From: Acholoe squamosa
Lineage: Eukaryota; Annelida; Polychaeta; Phyllodocida; Polynoidae
Length of the DNA stretch: 64,000 nt
Direction of reading: 5' to 3'
Assembly (NCBI GenBank): GCA_949317995.1
Contig: OX439045.1
Span: forward strand, 10,834,174 to 10,898,173
The stretch's first letter is position 1; each line of letters begins with the position of its first letter. Shown piece after piece: positions 20,439 through 34,715 of this stretch. A model generated the notes under the pieces. It had not been told where the DNA came from, did no database searches, and saw only the letters and a list, made by a program, of their open reading frames with translations. The translations under genes and the position numbers were made by a program.

Positions 20439-23400
20439 GACAAAGCCATACAATGTGTGTTAAAATAGAAGACTTTGTCTTAGATATCCTCCACACAGTG
20501 TGTGGAGGCAAACTAAGGACATGGCCACACCTCCTCCTCCCATGCAGCAGAATTTATACAGTCAACTTTGTTTTATCATTTGACATATCAGTGCTGAACA
20601 ATATTTCAGCAGTGAGAAAAGGGAGGCTATGGGCTTGGGCATCAGCGATGACCTTGAAAAATGGTTATAAACATGATTTCTAGTGTGTCAACAAAATGTC
20701 CCCAATTTGACCTTAAGAGACTTGTGCTGTGTGTGAAAAATCAGCGCAAAATTCCACTTTCTATAGTATAAAATCCTAGCCTATTTAGGCTGACCATATA
20801 ATTCATTAAGTGTTGTATAATGGTAGATGTAGTATTTGAATAGACTTAGGCACAGGGAGGTGATAGGAGGCCGGGAGGTGGTGATAGGGTGCCAGGAGAA
20901 GGTGAGGGAGGCTAGGGGAGGTGAGCAGAGACCAGGAGAAAGTGATGGGCAGCCAAAAGAAATTAGGGAGTGACTGGGAGAAGATAGGGGAAACACTTGG
21001 GAAAATAATGAAACTTAAGCAGCAGCAAACCCCCCCCCTCCATCTGCAAGAGCTTGATGTAATAGGAATAAATCAATTGCTCAAAATTTGGTAATTACAC
21101 TGTGTTTTTGCATGAAGATCATGAACAGATTAAATACACTGTAAATACATTGTGCATTCTGTTGAGAATTACACATACTTACAATATTTTTACACTAGCA
21201 TTTGGTAGGGTGTACCCCATTGGTGAAAGCAATGCAAATTCTATTGAAAATTACACATATTTATATCACTTTTACAGCAGAATTTTGAAGAGTGTGAGCA
21301 AACAGTAAATTCATTGCAAACTCTGGCGAGAATTACACATATTCTCATTACCTTTACACCAGCATTAGCAAGGTAAAGGAACGCAAATGTCAGTGCATGT
21401 ATTTACATCACCTTTAAATCAGCTTTACAAAGAGTGTAATTCCATAGTAATGTAATACATATTTTGGTGACAATTACACATATTTACACTACCATCACAT
21501 CATCATTACTAAGGGTGTAAACCAATGGAAAATGCAATGCAAACTTTGGTGACAATTGCACATATTTACATCACTTTTACTTGAGATTTACAAACAAATT
21601 AAATGTATGTAAATATCGTTCAATGTAAAGGCCAGGTAAATAGTATGTAAATCCTGAGCACAATCTTTACACAGAAATGCGACCTTTACATTTTGTAAAG
21701 CCCATATCTCGTGCAGTGTGTATAACAGAAGGGGAAACTATATAGCTTCATCTACAGAAATATTATACTCTGTGTTAATCAGAGCGAGTTATTATCTGTT
21801 ACATTCTGTACTAGGTTGTAGTTAAGTACATGATGTGACTATGTTTACTGCACCTCTATATTGACCTGGCTATTCATTTTTCACTATCAGTATCTCAACA
21901 TTTATGTAATGATTATCTAGCCTTTACTCCGAAAAGGGAAGAAAAAGACACAATTAGCCCTATCACTTAAGTGGCCACACATACTAAATTCAGAATGATT
22001 AACATGCTGAGGCTATTCAAAGAAGGGTTATGACTGTTTAAGTGTGTCAACAAAATGTCCCCAATTGACCTTAAGAGAATTGTGCTGTGTGTGAAAAATC
22101 AGTGCAAAATTCCACTTTCTATAGTATAAAATCCTAGCCTATTTAGGCTGACCATAATATTATAATTCATAAAGTGTTGTATAATGGTAGATGTAGTATT
22201 TGAATAGACTTAGGCACAGGGAGGTGGTAGGAGGCCGGGAGGTGGTGATAGGGTACCGGGAGAAGGGTACCCCACTCTGAAGCAGTCACAAATTGAACAT
22301 TTCTAACCAGCCATCCAGCAACCCATTTTTATATATAGTGTAACCAAAATGGCAGGACCCCACACTCCAGGGTGGTGACTGAACAAGGATCCCACATCCC
22401 AGGATCAGAAGGTGTATGCACCAGGAAGGTGTCTGTATTGTCTAATTCTCATGATCCTTATGGGACAGGTCTTATCTAGTTCTGTGTGCATAATTGCACA
22501 CATGATATCCCAGCATGTATTAGGGTCCCTGCTATAATAGAAGTTGTGCAGGTCAAAAGACTTAAGTGCTTAATGAAAATCATTTTTGACATAGTACCTG
22601 TATGATCTCCCAACAAATTAGATACTAGTCATATTTAAAAAATACATATCCTTATCCATGCACCTGCCTACCCCTTTTTACACAAATTTATATTGATCTA
22701 TATTGATGTACCAATTCCATGATATCAGTGATATCACCAACATGCACACTAAAATGACAGGACCCCACACTCCAGGGTGGTGATTGAACAAGGATCACAC
22801 ATCCCAGCAGCAGAAGGTATATGAACCAAAAATGTGTCTGTATCAAGGGAACATTATAGATATTTACCTGCATGCACCAATGTCTAATTCAATTCTTGTG
22901 GTCCACATTCATACAACAATAGTGAATTCAATTTCTGGCCCTTTTCTCATCTGAATTAATGTACACTTGAGTATTACCATCCAATAATATGTCAGTTAAT
23001 GAAAACTAAAAAAAAATGAGAATGTTGATTGAGAGCAGACTTTGGGTCTATGAGTAACATGAAAAGTGATGTATTTATGTTTTTATTCCTGTCATATAGA
23101 GCCAATACCTTAATAAATGTGACCAGAACCTTAGGTTAATTGGGTCACAGAAACAGGCAAATTGTATACTAATCCCTGCAGTGCTGAAGCTTTGAAGTGG
23201 AAAAAACATTTCTTATAGACTGCAAGGGGAAAAACATTTCTTATAGACTGCACTCCACACAGTGTGTGTATGCAAACTGAGGACATGGCCACATAGTGTA
23301 TGCCAATAGAGGATGTGGTATTAGCTAAGGTCCACACACTGTGTGTAGACAAATTGGGGACATGGCCCCACAGTGTGTCTATGCAAAAAGAGGACTTGGT

Positions 23401-23479
23401 CTGAGACACAGCATGTGTACAGGCAAACTGGGGACTTAGTCTAAAATATACTCCATGCAGTATGTGTAGGCAAACTGAG
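20439..23479. repeat. Array unit 1
   Basis: The first unit begins mid-pattern beside non-repeat DNA. Private marks are AAACTAAGGACATGG (20510), a 6-bp ATATTA insertion after GACCATA (22153) and GGCTATTCAAAG. It keeps the CTGCTATAATAGAAGT segment near 22530. The end carries the 'duplicated AAAACATTTCTTATAGACTG' variant (23200-23250). Confidence 0.85.
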
Positions 23480-26400
23480 GACAAAGCCATACAATGTGTG
23501 TTAAAATAGAAGACTTTGTCTTAGATATCCTCCACACAGTGTGTGGAGGCAAACTGAGGACATGGCCACACCTCCTCCTCCCATGCAGCAGAATTTATAC
23601 AGTCAACTTTGTTTTATCATTTGACATATCACTGCTAAACAATATTTCAGCAGTAAAAAAAGGGAGGCTATGGGCTTGGGCATCAGCGATGACCTTGAAA
23701 AATGGTTATAAACATGATTTCTAGTGTGTCAACAAAATGTCCCCAATTTGACCTTAAGAGAGTTATGCTGTGTGTGAAAAATCAGCGCAAAATTCCACTT
23801 TCTATAGTATAAAATCCTAGCCTATTTAGGCTGACCATATAATTCATTAAGTGTTGTATAATGGTAGATGTAGTATTTGAATAGACTTAGGCACAGGGAG
23901 GTGATAGGAGGCCGGGAGGTGGTGATAGGGTGCCAGGAGAAGGTGAGGGAGGCTAGGGGAGGTGAGCAGAGACCAGGAGAAAGTGATGGGCAGCCAAAAG
24001 AAATGAGGGAGTGACTGGGAGAAGATAGGGGAAACACTTGGGAAAATAATGAAACTTAAGCAGCAGCAAACCCCCCCCCTCCATCTGCAAGAGCTTGATG
24101 TAATAGGAATAAATCAATTGCTCAAAATTTGGTAATTACACTGTGTTTTTGCATGAAGATCATGAACAGATTAAATACACTGTAAATACATTGTGCATTC
24201 TGTTGAGAATTACACATACTTACAATATTTTTACACTAGCATTTGGTAGGGTGTACCCCATTGGTGAAAGCAATGCAAATTCTATTGAAAATTACACATA
24301 TTTATATCACTTTTACAGCAGAATTTTGAAGAGTGTGAGCAAACAGTAAATTCATTGCAAACTCTGGCGAGAATTACACATATTCTCATTACCTTTACAC
24401 CAGCATTAGCAAGGTAAAGGAACGCAAATGTCAGTGCATGTATTTACATCACCTTTAAATCAGCTTTACAAAGAGTGTAATTCCATAGTAATGTAATACA
24501 TATTTTGGTGACAATTACACATATTTACACTACCATCACATCATCATTACTAAGGGTGTAAACCAATGGAAAATGCAATGCAAACTTTGGTGACAATTGC
24601 ACATATTTACATCACTTTTACTTGAGATTTACAAACAAATTAAATGTATGTAAATATCGTTCAATGTAAAGGCCAGGTAAATAGTATGTAAATCCTGAGC
24701 ACAATCTTTACACAGAAATGCGACCTTTACATTTTGTAAAGCCCATATCTCGTGCAGTGTCTATAACAGAAGGGGAAACTATATAGCTTCATCTACAGAA
24801 ATATTATACTCTGTGTTAATCAGAGCGAGTTATTATCTGTTACATTCTGTACTAGGTTGTAGTTAAGTACATGATGTGACTATGTTTACTGCACCTCTAT
24901 ATTGACCTGGCTATTCATTTTTCACTATCAGTATCTCAACATTTATGTAATGATTATCTAGCCTTTACTCAGAAAAGGGAAGAAAAAGACACAATTAGCC
25001 CTATCACTTTAGTGGCCACACATACTAAATTCAGAATGATTAACATGCTGAGGCTTTTCAAAGAAGGGTTATGACTGTTTAAGTGTGTCAACAAAATGTC
25101 CCCAATTGACCTTAAGAGAATTGTGCTGTGTGTGAAAAATCAGTGCAAAATTCCACTTTCTATAGTATAAAATCCTAGCCTATTTAGGCTGACCATATAA
25201 TTCATAAAGTGTTGTATAATGGTAGATGTAGTATTTGAATAGACTTAGGCACAGGGAGGTGGTAGGTGGCCGGGAGGTGGTGATAGGGTACCGGGAGAAG
25301 GGTACCCCACTCTGAAGCAGTCACAAATTGAACATTTCTAACCAGCCATCCAGCAACCCATTTTTATATATAGTGTAACCAAAATGGCAGGACCCCACAC
25401 TGCAGGGTGGTGACTGAACAAGGATCCCACATCCCAGGATCAGAAGGTGTATGAACCAGGAAGGTGTCTGTATTGTCTAATTCTCATGATCCTTATGGGA
25501 CAGGTCTTATCTAGTTCTGTGTGCATAATTGCACACATGATATCCCAGCATGTATAAGGGTCCTGTGCAAGTCAAAAGACTTAAGTGCTTGATGAAAATC
25601 ATTTTTGACATAGTACCTGTATGATCTCCCAACAAATTAGATACTAGTCATATTTAAAAAATACATATCCTTATCCATGCACCTGCCTACCCCTTTTTAC
25701 ACAAATTTATATTGATCTATATTGATGTACCAATTCCATGATATCAGTGATATCACCAACATGCACACTAAAATGACAGGACCCCACACTCCAGGGTGGT
25801 GATTGAACAAGGATCACACATCCCAGCAGCAGAAGGTATATGAACCAAAAATGTGTCTGTATCAAGGGAACATTATAGATATTTACCTGCATGCACCAAT
25901 GTCTAATTCAATTCTTGTGGTCCACATTCATACAACAATAGTGAATTCAATTTCTGGCCCTTTTCTCATCTGAATTAATGTACACTTGAGTATTACCATC
26001 CAATAATATGTCAGTTAATGAAAACTAAAAAAAAATGAGAATGTTGATTGAGAGCAGACTTTGGGTCTATGAGTAACATGAAAAGTGATGTATTTATGTT
26101 TTTATTCCTGTCATATAGAGCCAATACCTTAATAAATGTGACCAGAACCTTAGGTTAATTGGGTCACAGAAACAGGCAAATTGTATACTAATCCCTGCAG
26201 TGCTGAAGCTTTGAAGTGGAAAAAACATTTCTTATAGACTGCAAGGGGAAAAACATTTCTTATAGACTGCACTCCACACAGTGTGTGTATGCAAACTGAG
26301 GACATGGCCACATAGTGTATGCCAATAGAGGATGTGGTATTAGCTAAGGTCCACACACTGTGTGTAGACAAATTGGGGACATGGCCCCACAGTGTGTCTA

Positions 26401-26498
26401 TGCAAAAAGAGGACTTGGTCTGAGACACAGCATGTGTACAGGCAAACTGGGGACTTAGTCTAAAATATACTCCATGCAGTATGTGTAGGCAAACTGAG
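23480..26498. repeat. Array unit 2
   Basis: Nearly identical to unit 3 over most of its length. Both lack a 16-bp segment (TATAAGGGTCCTGTGCAAG junction at about 25553) and both have CTGCAGGGTGG at the first GACCCCACAC repeat. It ends with the duplicated ACATTTCTTATAGACTG variant. Confidence 0.85.
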
Positions 26499-29400
26499 GA
26501 CAAAGCCATACAATGTGTGTTAAAATAGAAGACTTTGTCTTAGATATCCTCCACACAGTGTGTGGAGGCAAACTGAGGACATGGCCACACCTCCTCCTCC
26601 CATGCAGCAGAATTTATACAGTCAACTTTGTTTTATCATTTGACATATCACTGCTAAACAATATTTCAGCAGTAAAAAAAGGGAGGCTATGGGCTTGGGC
26701 ATCAGCGATGACCTTGAAAAATGGTTATAAACATGATTTCTAGTGTGTCAACAAAATGTCCCCAATTTGACCTTAAGAGAGTTATGCTGTGTGTGAAAAA
26801 TCAGCGCAAAATTCCACTTTCTATAGTATAAAATCCTAGCCTATTTAGGCTGACCATATAATTCATTAAGTGTTGTATAATGGTAGATGTAGTATTTGAA
26901 TAGACTTAGGCACAGGGAGGTGATAGGAGGCCGGGAGGTGGTGATAGGGTGCCAGGAGAAGGTGAGGGAGGCTAGGGGAGGTGAGCAGAGACCAGGAGAA
27001 AGTGATGGGCAGCCAAAAGAAATGAGGGAGTGACTGGGAGAAGATAGGGGAAACACTTGGGAAAATAATGAAACTTAAGCAGCAGCAAACCCCCCCCCTC
27101 CATCTGCAAGAGCTTGATGTAATAGGAATAAATCAATTGCTCAAAATTTGGTAATTACACTGTGTTTTTGCATGAAGATCATGAACAGATTAAATACACT
27201 GTAAATACATTGTGCATTCTGTTGAGAATTACACATACTTACAATATTTTTACACTAGCATTTGGTAGGGTGTACCCCATTGGTGAAAGCAATGCAAATT
27301 CTATTGAAAATTACACATATTTATATCACTTTTACAGCAGAATTTTGAAGAGTGTGAGCAAACAGTAAATTCATTGCAAACTCTGGCGAGAATTACACAT
27401 ATTCTCATTACCTTTACACCAGCATTAGCAAGGTAAAGGAACGCAAATGTCAGTGCATGTATTTACATCACCTTTAAATCAGCTTTACAAAGAGTGTAAT
27501 TCCATAGTAATGTAATACATATTTTGGTGACAATTACACATATTTACACTACCATCACATCATCATTACTAAGGGTGTAAACCAATGGAAAATGCAATGC
27601 AAACTTTGGTGACAATTGCACATATTTACATCACTTTTACTTGAGATTTACAAACAAATTAAATGTATGTAAATATCGTTCAATGTAAAGGCCAGGTAAA
27701 TAGTATGTAAATCCTGAGCACAATCTTTACACAGAAATGCGACCTTTACATTTTGTAAAGCCCATATCTCGTGCAGTGTCTATAACAGAAGGGGAAACTA
27801 TATAGCTTCATCTACAGAAATATTATACTCTGTGTTAATCAGAGCGAGTTATTATCTGTTACATTCTGTACTAGGTTGTGGTTAAGTACATGATGTGACT
27901 ATGTTTACTGCACCTCTATATTGACCTGGCTATTCATTTTTCACTATCAGTATCTCAACATTTATGTAATGATTATCTAGCCTTTACTCAGAAAAGGGAA
28001 GAAAAAGACACAATTAGCCCTATCACTTTAGTGGCCACACATACTAAATTCAGAATGATTAACATGCTGAGGCTTTTCAAAGAAGGGTTATGACTGTTTA
28101 AGTGTGTCAACAAAATGTCCCCAATTGACCTTAAGAGAATTGTGCTGTGTGTGAAAAATCAGTGCAAAATTCCACTTTCTATAGTATAAAATCCTAGCCT
28201 ATTTAGGCTGACCATATAATTCATAAAGTGTTGTATAATGGTAGATGTAGTATTTGAATAGACTTAGGCACAGGGAGGTGGTAGGTGGCCGGGAGGTGGT
28301 GATAGGGTACCGGGAGAAGGGTACCCCACTCTGAAGCAGTCACAAATTGAACATTTCTAACCAGCCATCCAGCAACCCATTTTTATATATAGTGTAACCA
28401 AAATGGCAGGACCCCACACTGCAGGGTGGTGACTGAACAAGGATCCCACATCCCAGGATCAGAAGGTGTATGAACCAGGAAGGTGTCTGTATTGTCTAAT
28501 TCTCATGATCCTTATGGGACAGGTCTTATCTAGTTCTGTGTGCATAATTGCACACATGATATCCCAGCATGTATAAGGGTCCTGTGCAAGTCAAAAGACT
28601 TAAGTGCTTGATGAAAATCATTTTTGACATAGTACCTGTATGATCTCCAAACAAATTAGATACTAGTCATGTTTAAAAAACACATATCCTTATCCATGCA
28701 CCTGCCTACCCCTTTTTACACAAATTTATATTGATCTATATTGATGTACCAATTCCATGATATCAGTGATATCACCAACATGCGCACTAAAATGACAGGA
28801 CCCCACACTCCAGGGTGGTGACTGAACAAGGATCACACATCCCAGCAGCAGAAGGTATATGAACCAAAAATGTGTCTGTATCAAGGGAACATTATAGATA
28901 TTTACCTGCATGCACCAATGTCTAATAACAATTCAATTCTTGTGGTCCACACTCATACAACAATAGTGAATTCAATATCTGGCCCTTTTCTCATCTGAAT
29001 TAATGTACACTTGAGTATTACCATCCAATAATATGTCAGTTAATGAAAACTAAAAAAAAATGAGAATGTTGATTGAGAGCAGACTTTGGGTCTATGAGTA
29101 ACATGAAAAGTGATGTATTTATGTTTTTATTCCTGTCATATAGAGCCAATACCTTAATTAATGTGACCAGAACCTTAGGTTAATTGGGTCACAGAAACAG
29201 GCAAATTGTATACTAATCCCTGCAGTGCTGAAGCTTTGAAGTGGGGAATAATGAGATCTGCAGGACCTTATGGCCTGCAAGGGAAAAACATTTCTTATAG
29301 ACTGCACTCCACACAGTGTGTGTATGCAAACTGAGGACATGGCCACATAGTGTATGCCAATAGAGGATGTGGTATTAGCTAAGGTCCACACACTGTGTGT

Positions 29401-29533
29401 AGACAAATTGGGGACATGGCCCCACAGTGTGTCTATGCAAAAAGAGGACTTGGTCTGAGACACAGCATGTGTACAGGCAAACTGGGGACTTAGTCTAAAA
29501 TATACTCCATGCAGTATGTGTAGGCAAACTGAG
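26499..29533. repeat. Array unit 3
   Basis: Shares the 16-bp deletion with unit 2, but its right end has the other end variant, GGGGAATAATGAGATCTG (about 29241). That makes it a mosaic. Private mark: GGTTGTGGTTAAG (27877). Confidence 0.85.
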
Positions 29534-31673
29534 GACAAAGCCATACAATGTGTGTTAAAATAGAAGACTTTGTCTTAGATATCCTCCACACAGTGTGTGG
29601 AGGCAAACTGAGGACATGGCCACACCTCCTCCTCCCATGCAGCAGAATTTATACAGTCAACTTTGTTTTATCATTTGACATATCACTGCTAAACAATATT
29701 TCAGCAGTAAAAAAAGGGAGGCTATGGGCTTGGGCATCAGCGATGACCTTGAAAAATGGTTATAAACATGATTTCTAGTGTGTCAACAAAATGTCCCCAA
29801 TTTGACCTTAAGAGACTTGTGCTGTGTGTGAAAAATCAGCGCAAAATTCCACTTTCTATAGTATAAAATCCTAGCCTATTTAGGCTGACCATATAATTCA
29901 TTAAGTGTTGTATAATGGTAGATGTAGTATTTGAATAGACTTAGGCACAGGGAGGTGATAGGAGGCCGGGAGGTGGTGATAGGGTGCCAGGAGAAGGTGA
30001 GGGAGGCTGGGGGAGGTGAGCAGAGACCAGGAGAAAGTGATGGGCAGCCAAGAGAAATGAGGGAGTGACTGGGAGAAGATAGGGGAAACACTTGGGAAAA
30101 TAATGAAACTTAAGCAGCAGCAAACCCCCCACCCTCCATCTGCAAGAGCTTGATGTAATAGGAATAAATCAATTGCTCAAAATTTGGTAATTACACTGTA
30201 TTTTTGCATGAAGATCATGAACAGATTAAATACACTGTAAATACATTGTGCATTCTGTTGAGAATTACACATACTTACAATATTTTTACACTAGCATTTG
30301 GTAGGGTGTACCCCATTGGTGAAAGCAATGCAAATTCTATTGAAAATTACACATATTTATATCACTTTTACAGCAGAATTTTGAAGAGTGTGAGCAAACA
30401 GTAAATTCATTGCAAACTCTGGCGAGAATTACACATATTCTCATTACCTTTACACCAGCATTAGCAAGGTAAAGGAATGCAAATGTCAGTGCATGTATTT
30501 ACATCACCTTTAAATCAGCTTTACAAAGAGTGTAATTCCGTAGTAATGTAATACATATTTTGGTGAAAATTACACATATTTACACTACCATCACATCATC
30601 ATTACTAAGGGTGTAAACCAATGGAAAATGCAATGCAAACTTTGGTGACAATTGCACATATTTACATCACTTTTACTTGAGATTTACAAACAAATTAAAT
30701 GTATGTAAATATCGTTCAATGTAAAGGCCAGGTAAATAGTATGTAAATCCTGAGCACAATCTTTACACAGAAATGCGACCTTTACATTTTGTAAAGCCCA
30801 TATCTCGTGCAGTGTGTATAATAGAAGGGGAAACTATATAGCTTCATCTACAGAAATATTATACTCTGTGTTAATCAGAGCGAGTTATTATCTGTTACAT
30901 TCTGTACTAGGTTGTAGTTAAGTACATGATGTGACTATGTTTACTGCACCTCTATATTGACCTGGCTATTCAGTTTTCACTATCAGTATCTCAACATTTA
31001 TGTAATGATTATCTAGCCTTTACTCAGAAAAGGGAAGAAAAAGACACAATTAGCCCTATCACTTTAGTGGCCACACATACTAAATTCAGAATGATTAACA
31101 TGCTGAGGCTTTTCAAAGAAGGGTTATGACTGTTTAAGTGTGTCAACAAAATGTCCCCAATTGACCTTAAGAGAATTGTGCTGTGTGTGAAAAATCAAAA
31201 TGAGAATGTTGATTGAGAGCAGACTTTGGGTCTATGAGTAACATGAAAAGTGATGTATTTATGTTTTTATTCCTGTCATATAGAGCCAATACCTTAATTA
31301 ATGTGACCAGAACCTTAGGTTAATTGGGTCACAGAAACAGGCAAATTGTATACTAATCCCTGCAGTGCTGAAGCTTTGAAGTGGGGAATAATGAGATCTG
31401 CAGGACCTTATGGCCTGCAAGGGAAAAACATTTCTTATAGACTGCACTCCACACAGTGTGTGTATGCAAACTGAGGACATGGCCACATAGTGTATGCCAA
31501 TAGAGGATGTGGTATTAGCTAAGGTCCACACACTGTGTGTAGACAAATTGGGGACATGGCCCCACAGTGTGTCTATGCAAAAAGAGGACTTGGTCTGAGA
31601 CACAGCATGTGTACAGGCAAACTGGGGACTTAGTCTAAAATATACTCCATGCAGTATGTGTAGGCAAACTGAG
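29534..31673. repeat. Array unit 4, internally deleted
   Basis: 2140 bp. About 0.9 kb is missing at GTGTGTGAAAAATCAAAATGAG (junction 31189-31203), so it lacks both GACCCCACACTCC repeats. AAAATCA/AAAATGA at the join suggests a short-homology deletion. The rest matches unit 5 with almost no differences. Confidence 0.85.
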
Positions 31674-34600
31674 GACAAAGCCATACAATGTGTGTTAAAA
31701 TAGAAGACTTTGTCTTAGATATCCTCCACACAGTGTGTGGAGGCAAACTGAGGACATGGCCACACCTCCTCCTCCCATGCAGCAGAATTTATACAGTCAA
31801 CTTTGTTTTATCATTTGACATATCACTGCTAAACAATATTTCAGCAGTAAAAAAAGGGAGGCTATGGGCTTGGGCATCAGCGATGACCTTGAAAAATGGT
31901 TATAAACATGATTTCTAGTGTGTCAACAAAATGTCCCCAATTTGACCTTAAGAGACTTGTGCTGTGTGTGAAAAATCAGCGCAAAATTCCACTTTCTATA
32001 GTATAAAATCCTAGCCTATTTAGGCTGACCATATAATTCATTAAGTGTTGTATAATGGTAGATGTAGTATTTGAATAGACTTAGGCACAGGGAGGTGATA
32101 GGAGGCCGGGAGGTGGTGATAGGGTGCCAGGAGAAGGTGAGGGAGGCTGGGGGAGGTGAGCAGAGACCAGGAGAAAGTGATGGGCAGCCAAGAGAAATGA
32201 GGGAGTGACTGGGAGAAGATAGGGGAAACACTTGGGAAAATAATGAAACTTAAGCAGCAGCAAACCCCCCACCCTCCATCTGCAAGAGCTTGATGTAATA
32301 GGAATAAATCAATTGCTCAAAATTTGGTAATTACACTGTATTTTTGCATGAAGATCATGAACAGATTAAATACACTGTAAATACATTGTGCATTCTGTTG
32401 AGAATTACACATACTTACAATATTTTTACACTAGCATTTGGTAGGGTGTACCCCATTGGTGAAAGCAATGCAAATTCTATTGAAAATTACACATATTTAT
32501 ATCACTTTTACAGCAGAATTTTGAAGAGTGTGAGCAAACAGTAAATTCATTGCAAACTCTGGCGAGAATTACACATATTCTCATTACCTTTACACCAGCA
32601 TTAGCAAGGTAAAGGAATGCAAATGTCAGTGCATGTATTTACATCACCTTTAAATCAGCTTTACAAAGAGTGTAATTCCGTAGTAATGTAATACATATTT
32701 TGGTGAAAATTACACATATTTACACTACCATCACATCATCATTACTAAGGGTGTAAACCAATGGAAAATGCAATGCAAACTTTGGTGACAATTGCACATA
32801 TTTACATCACTTTTACTTGAGATTTACAAACAAATTAAATGTATGTAAATATCGTTCAATGTAAAGGCCAGGTAAATAGTATGTAAATCCTGAGCACAAT
32901 CTTTACACAGAAATGCGACCTTTACATTTTGTAAAGCCCATATCTCGTGCAGTGTGTATAATAGAAGGGGAAACTATATAGCTTCATCTACAGAAATATT
33001 ATACTCTGTGTTAATCAGAGCGAGTTATTATCTGTTACATTCTGTACTAGGTTGTAGTTAAGTACATGATGTGACTATGTTTACTGCACCTCTATATTGA
33101 CCTGGCTATTCAGTTTTCACTATCAGTATCTCAACATTTATGTAATGATTATCTAGCCTTTACTCAGAAAAGGGAAGAAAAAGACACAATTAGCCCTATC
33201 ACTTTAGTGGCCACACATACTAAATTCAGAATGATTAACATGCTGAGGCTTTTCAAAGAAGGGTTATGACTGTTTAAGTGTGTCAACAAAATGTCCCCAA
33301 TTGACCTTAAGAGAATTGTGCTGTGTGTGAAAAATCAGTGCAAAATTCCACTTTCTATAGTATAAAATCCTAGCCTATTTAGGCTGACCATATAATTCAT
33401 AAAGTGTTGTATAATGGTAGATGTAGTATTTGAATAGACTTAGGCACAGGGAGGTGGTAGGAGGCCGGGAGGTGGTGATAGGGTACCGGGAGAAGGGTAC
33501 CCCACTCTGAAGCAGTCACAAATTGAACATTTCTAACCAGCCATCCAGCAACCCATTTTTATATATAGTGTAACCAAAATGGCAGGACCCCACACTCCAG
33601 GGTGGTGACTGAACAAGGATCCCACATCCCAGGATCAAAAGGTGTATGAACCAGGAAGGTGTCTGTATTGTCTAATTCTCATGATCCTTATGGGACAGGT
33701 CTTATCTAGTTCTGTGTGCATAATTGCACACATGATATCCCAGCATGTATTAGGGTCCCTGCTATAATAGAAGTTGTGCAAGTCAAAAGACTTAAGTGCT
33801 TGATGAAAATCATTTTTGACATAGTACCTGTACGATCTCCCAACAAATTAGATACTAGTCATATTTAAAAAATACATATCCTTATCCATGCACCTGCCTA
33901 CCCCTTTTTACACAAATTTATATTGATCTATATTGATGTACCAATTCCATGATATCAGTGATATCACCAACATGCGCACTAAAATGACAGGACCCCACAC
34001 TCCAGGGTGGTGACTGAACAAGGATCCCACATCCCAGCAGCAGAAGGTATATGAACCAAAAATGTGTCTGTATCAAGGGAACATTATAGATATTTAACTG
34101 CATGCACCAATGTCTAATAACAAATCAAGTCTTGTGGTCCACATTCATACAACAATAGTGAATTCAATTTCTGGCCCTTTTCTCATCTGAATTAATGTAC
34201 ACTTGAGTATTACCATCCAATAATATGTCAGTTAATGAAAACTAAAAAAAAATGAGAATGTTGATTGAGAGCAGACTTTGGGTCTATGAGTAACATGAAA
34301 AGTGATGTATTTATGTTTTTATTCCTGTCATATAGAGCCAATACCTTAATAAATGTGACCAGAACCTTAGGTTAATTGGGTCACAGAAACAGGCAAATTG
34401 TATACTAATCCCTGCAGTGCTGAAGCTTTGAAGTGGAAAAAACATTTCTTATAGACTGCAAGGGGAAAAACATTTCTTATAGACTGCACTCCACACAGTG
34501 TGTGTATGCAAACTGAGGACATGGCCACATAGTGTATGCCAATAGAGGATGTGGTATTAGCTAAGGTCCACACACTGTGTGTAGACAAATTGGGGACATG

Positions 34601-34715
34601 GCCCCACAGTGTGTCTATGCAAAAAGAGGACTTGGTCTGAGACACAGCATGTGTACAGGCAAACTGGGGACTTAGTCTAAAATATACTCAATGCAGTATG
34701 TGTAGGCAAACTGAG
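31674..34715. repeat. Array unit 5
   Basis: Its left two thirds is a near-perfect copy of unit 4 (the same CCCCCCACCCTCC run, CCGTAGTAATG and GTGAAAATTACAC variants), but it has the full right part. It ends with the duplicated ACATTTCTTATAGACTG variant as in units 1 and 2. Confidence 0.85.
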
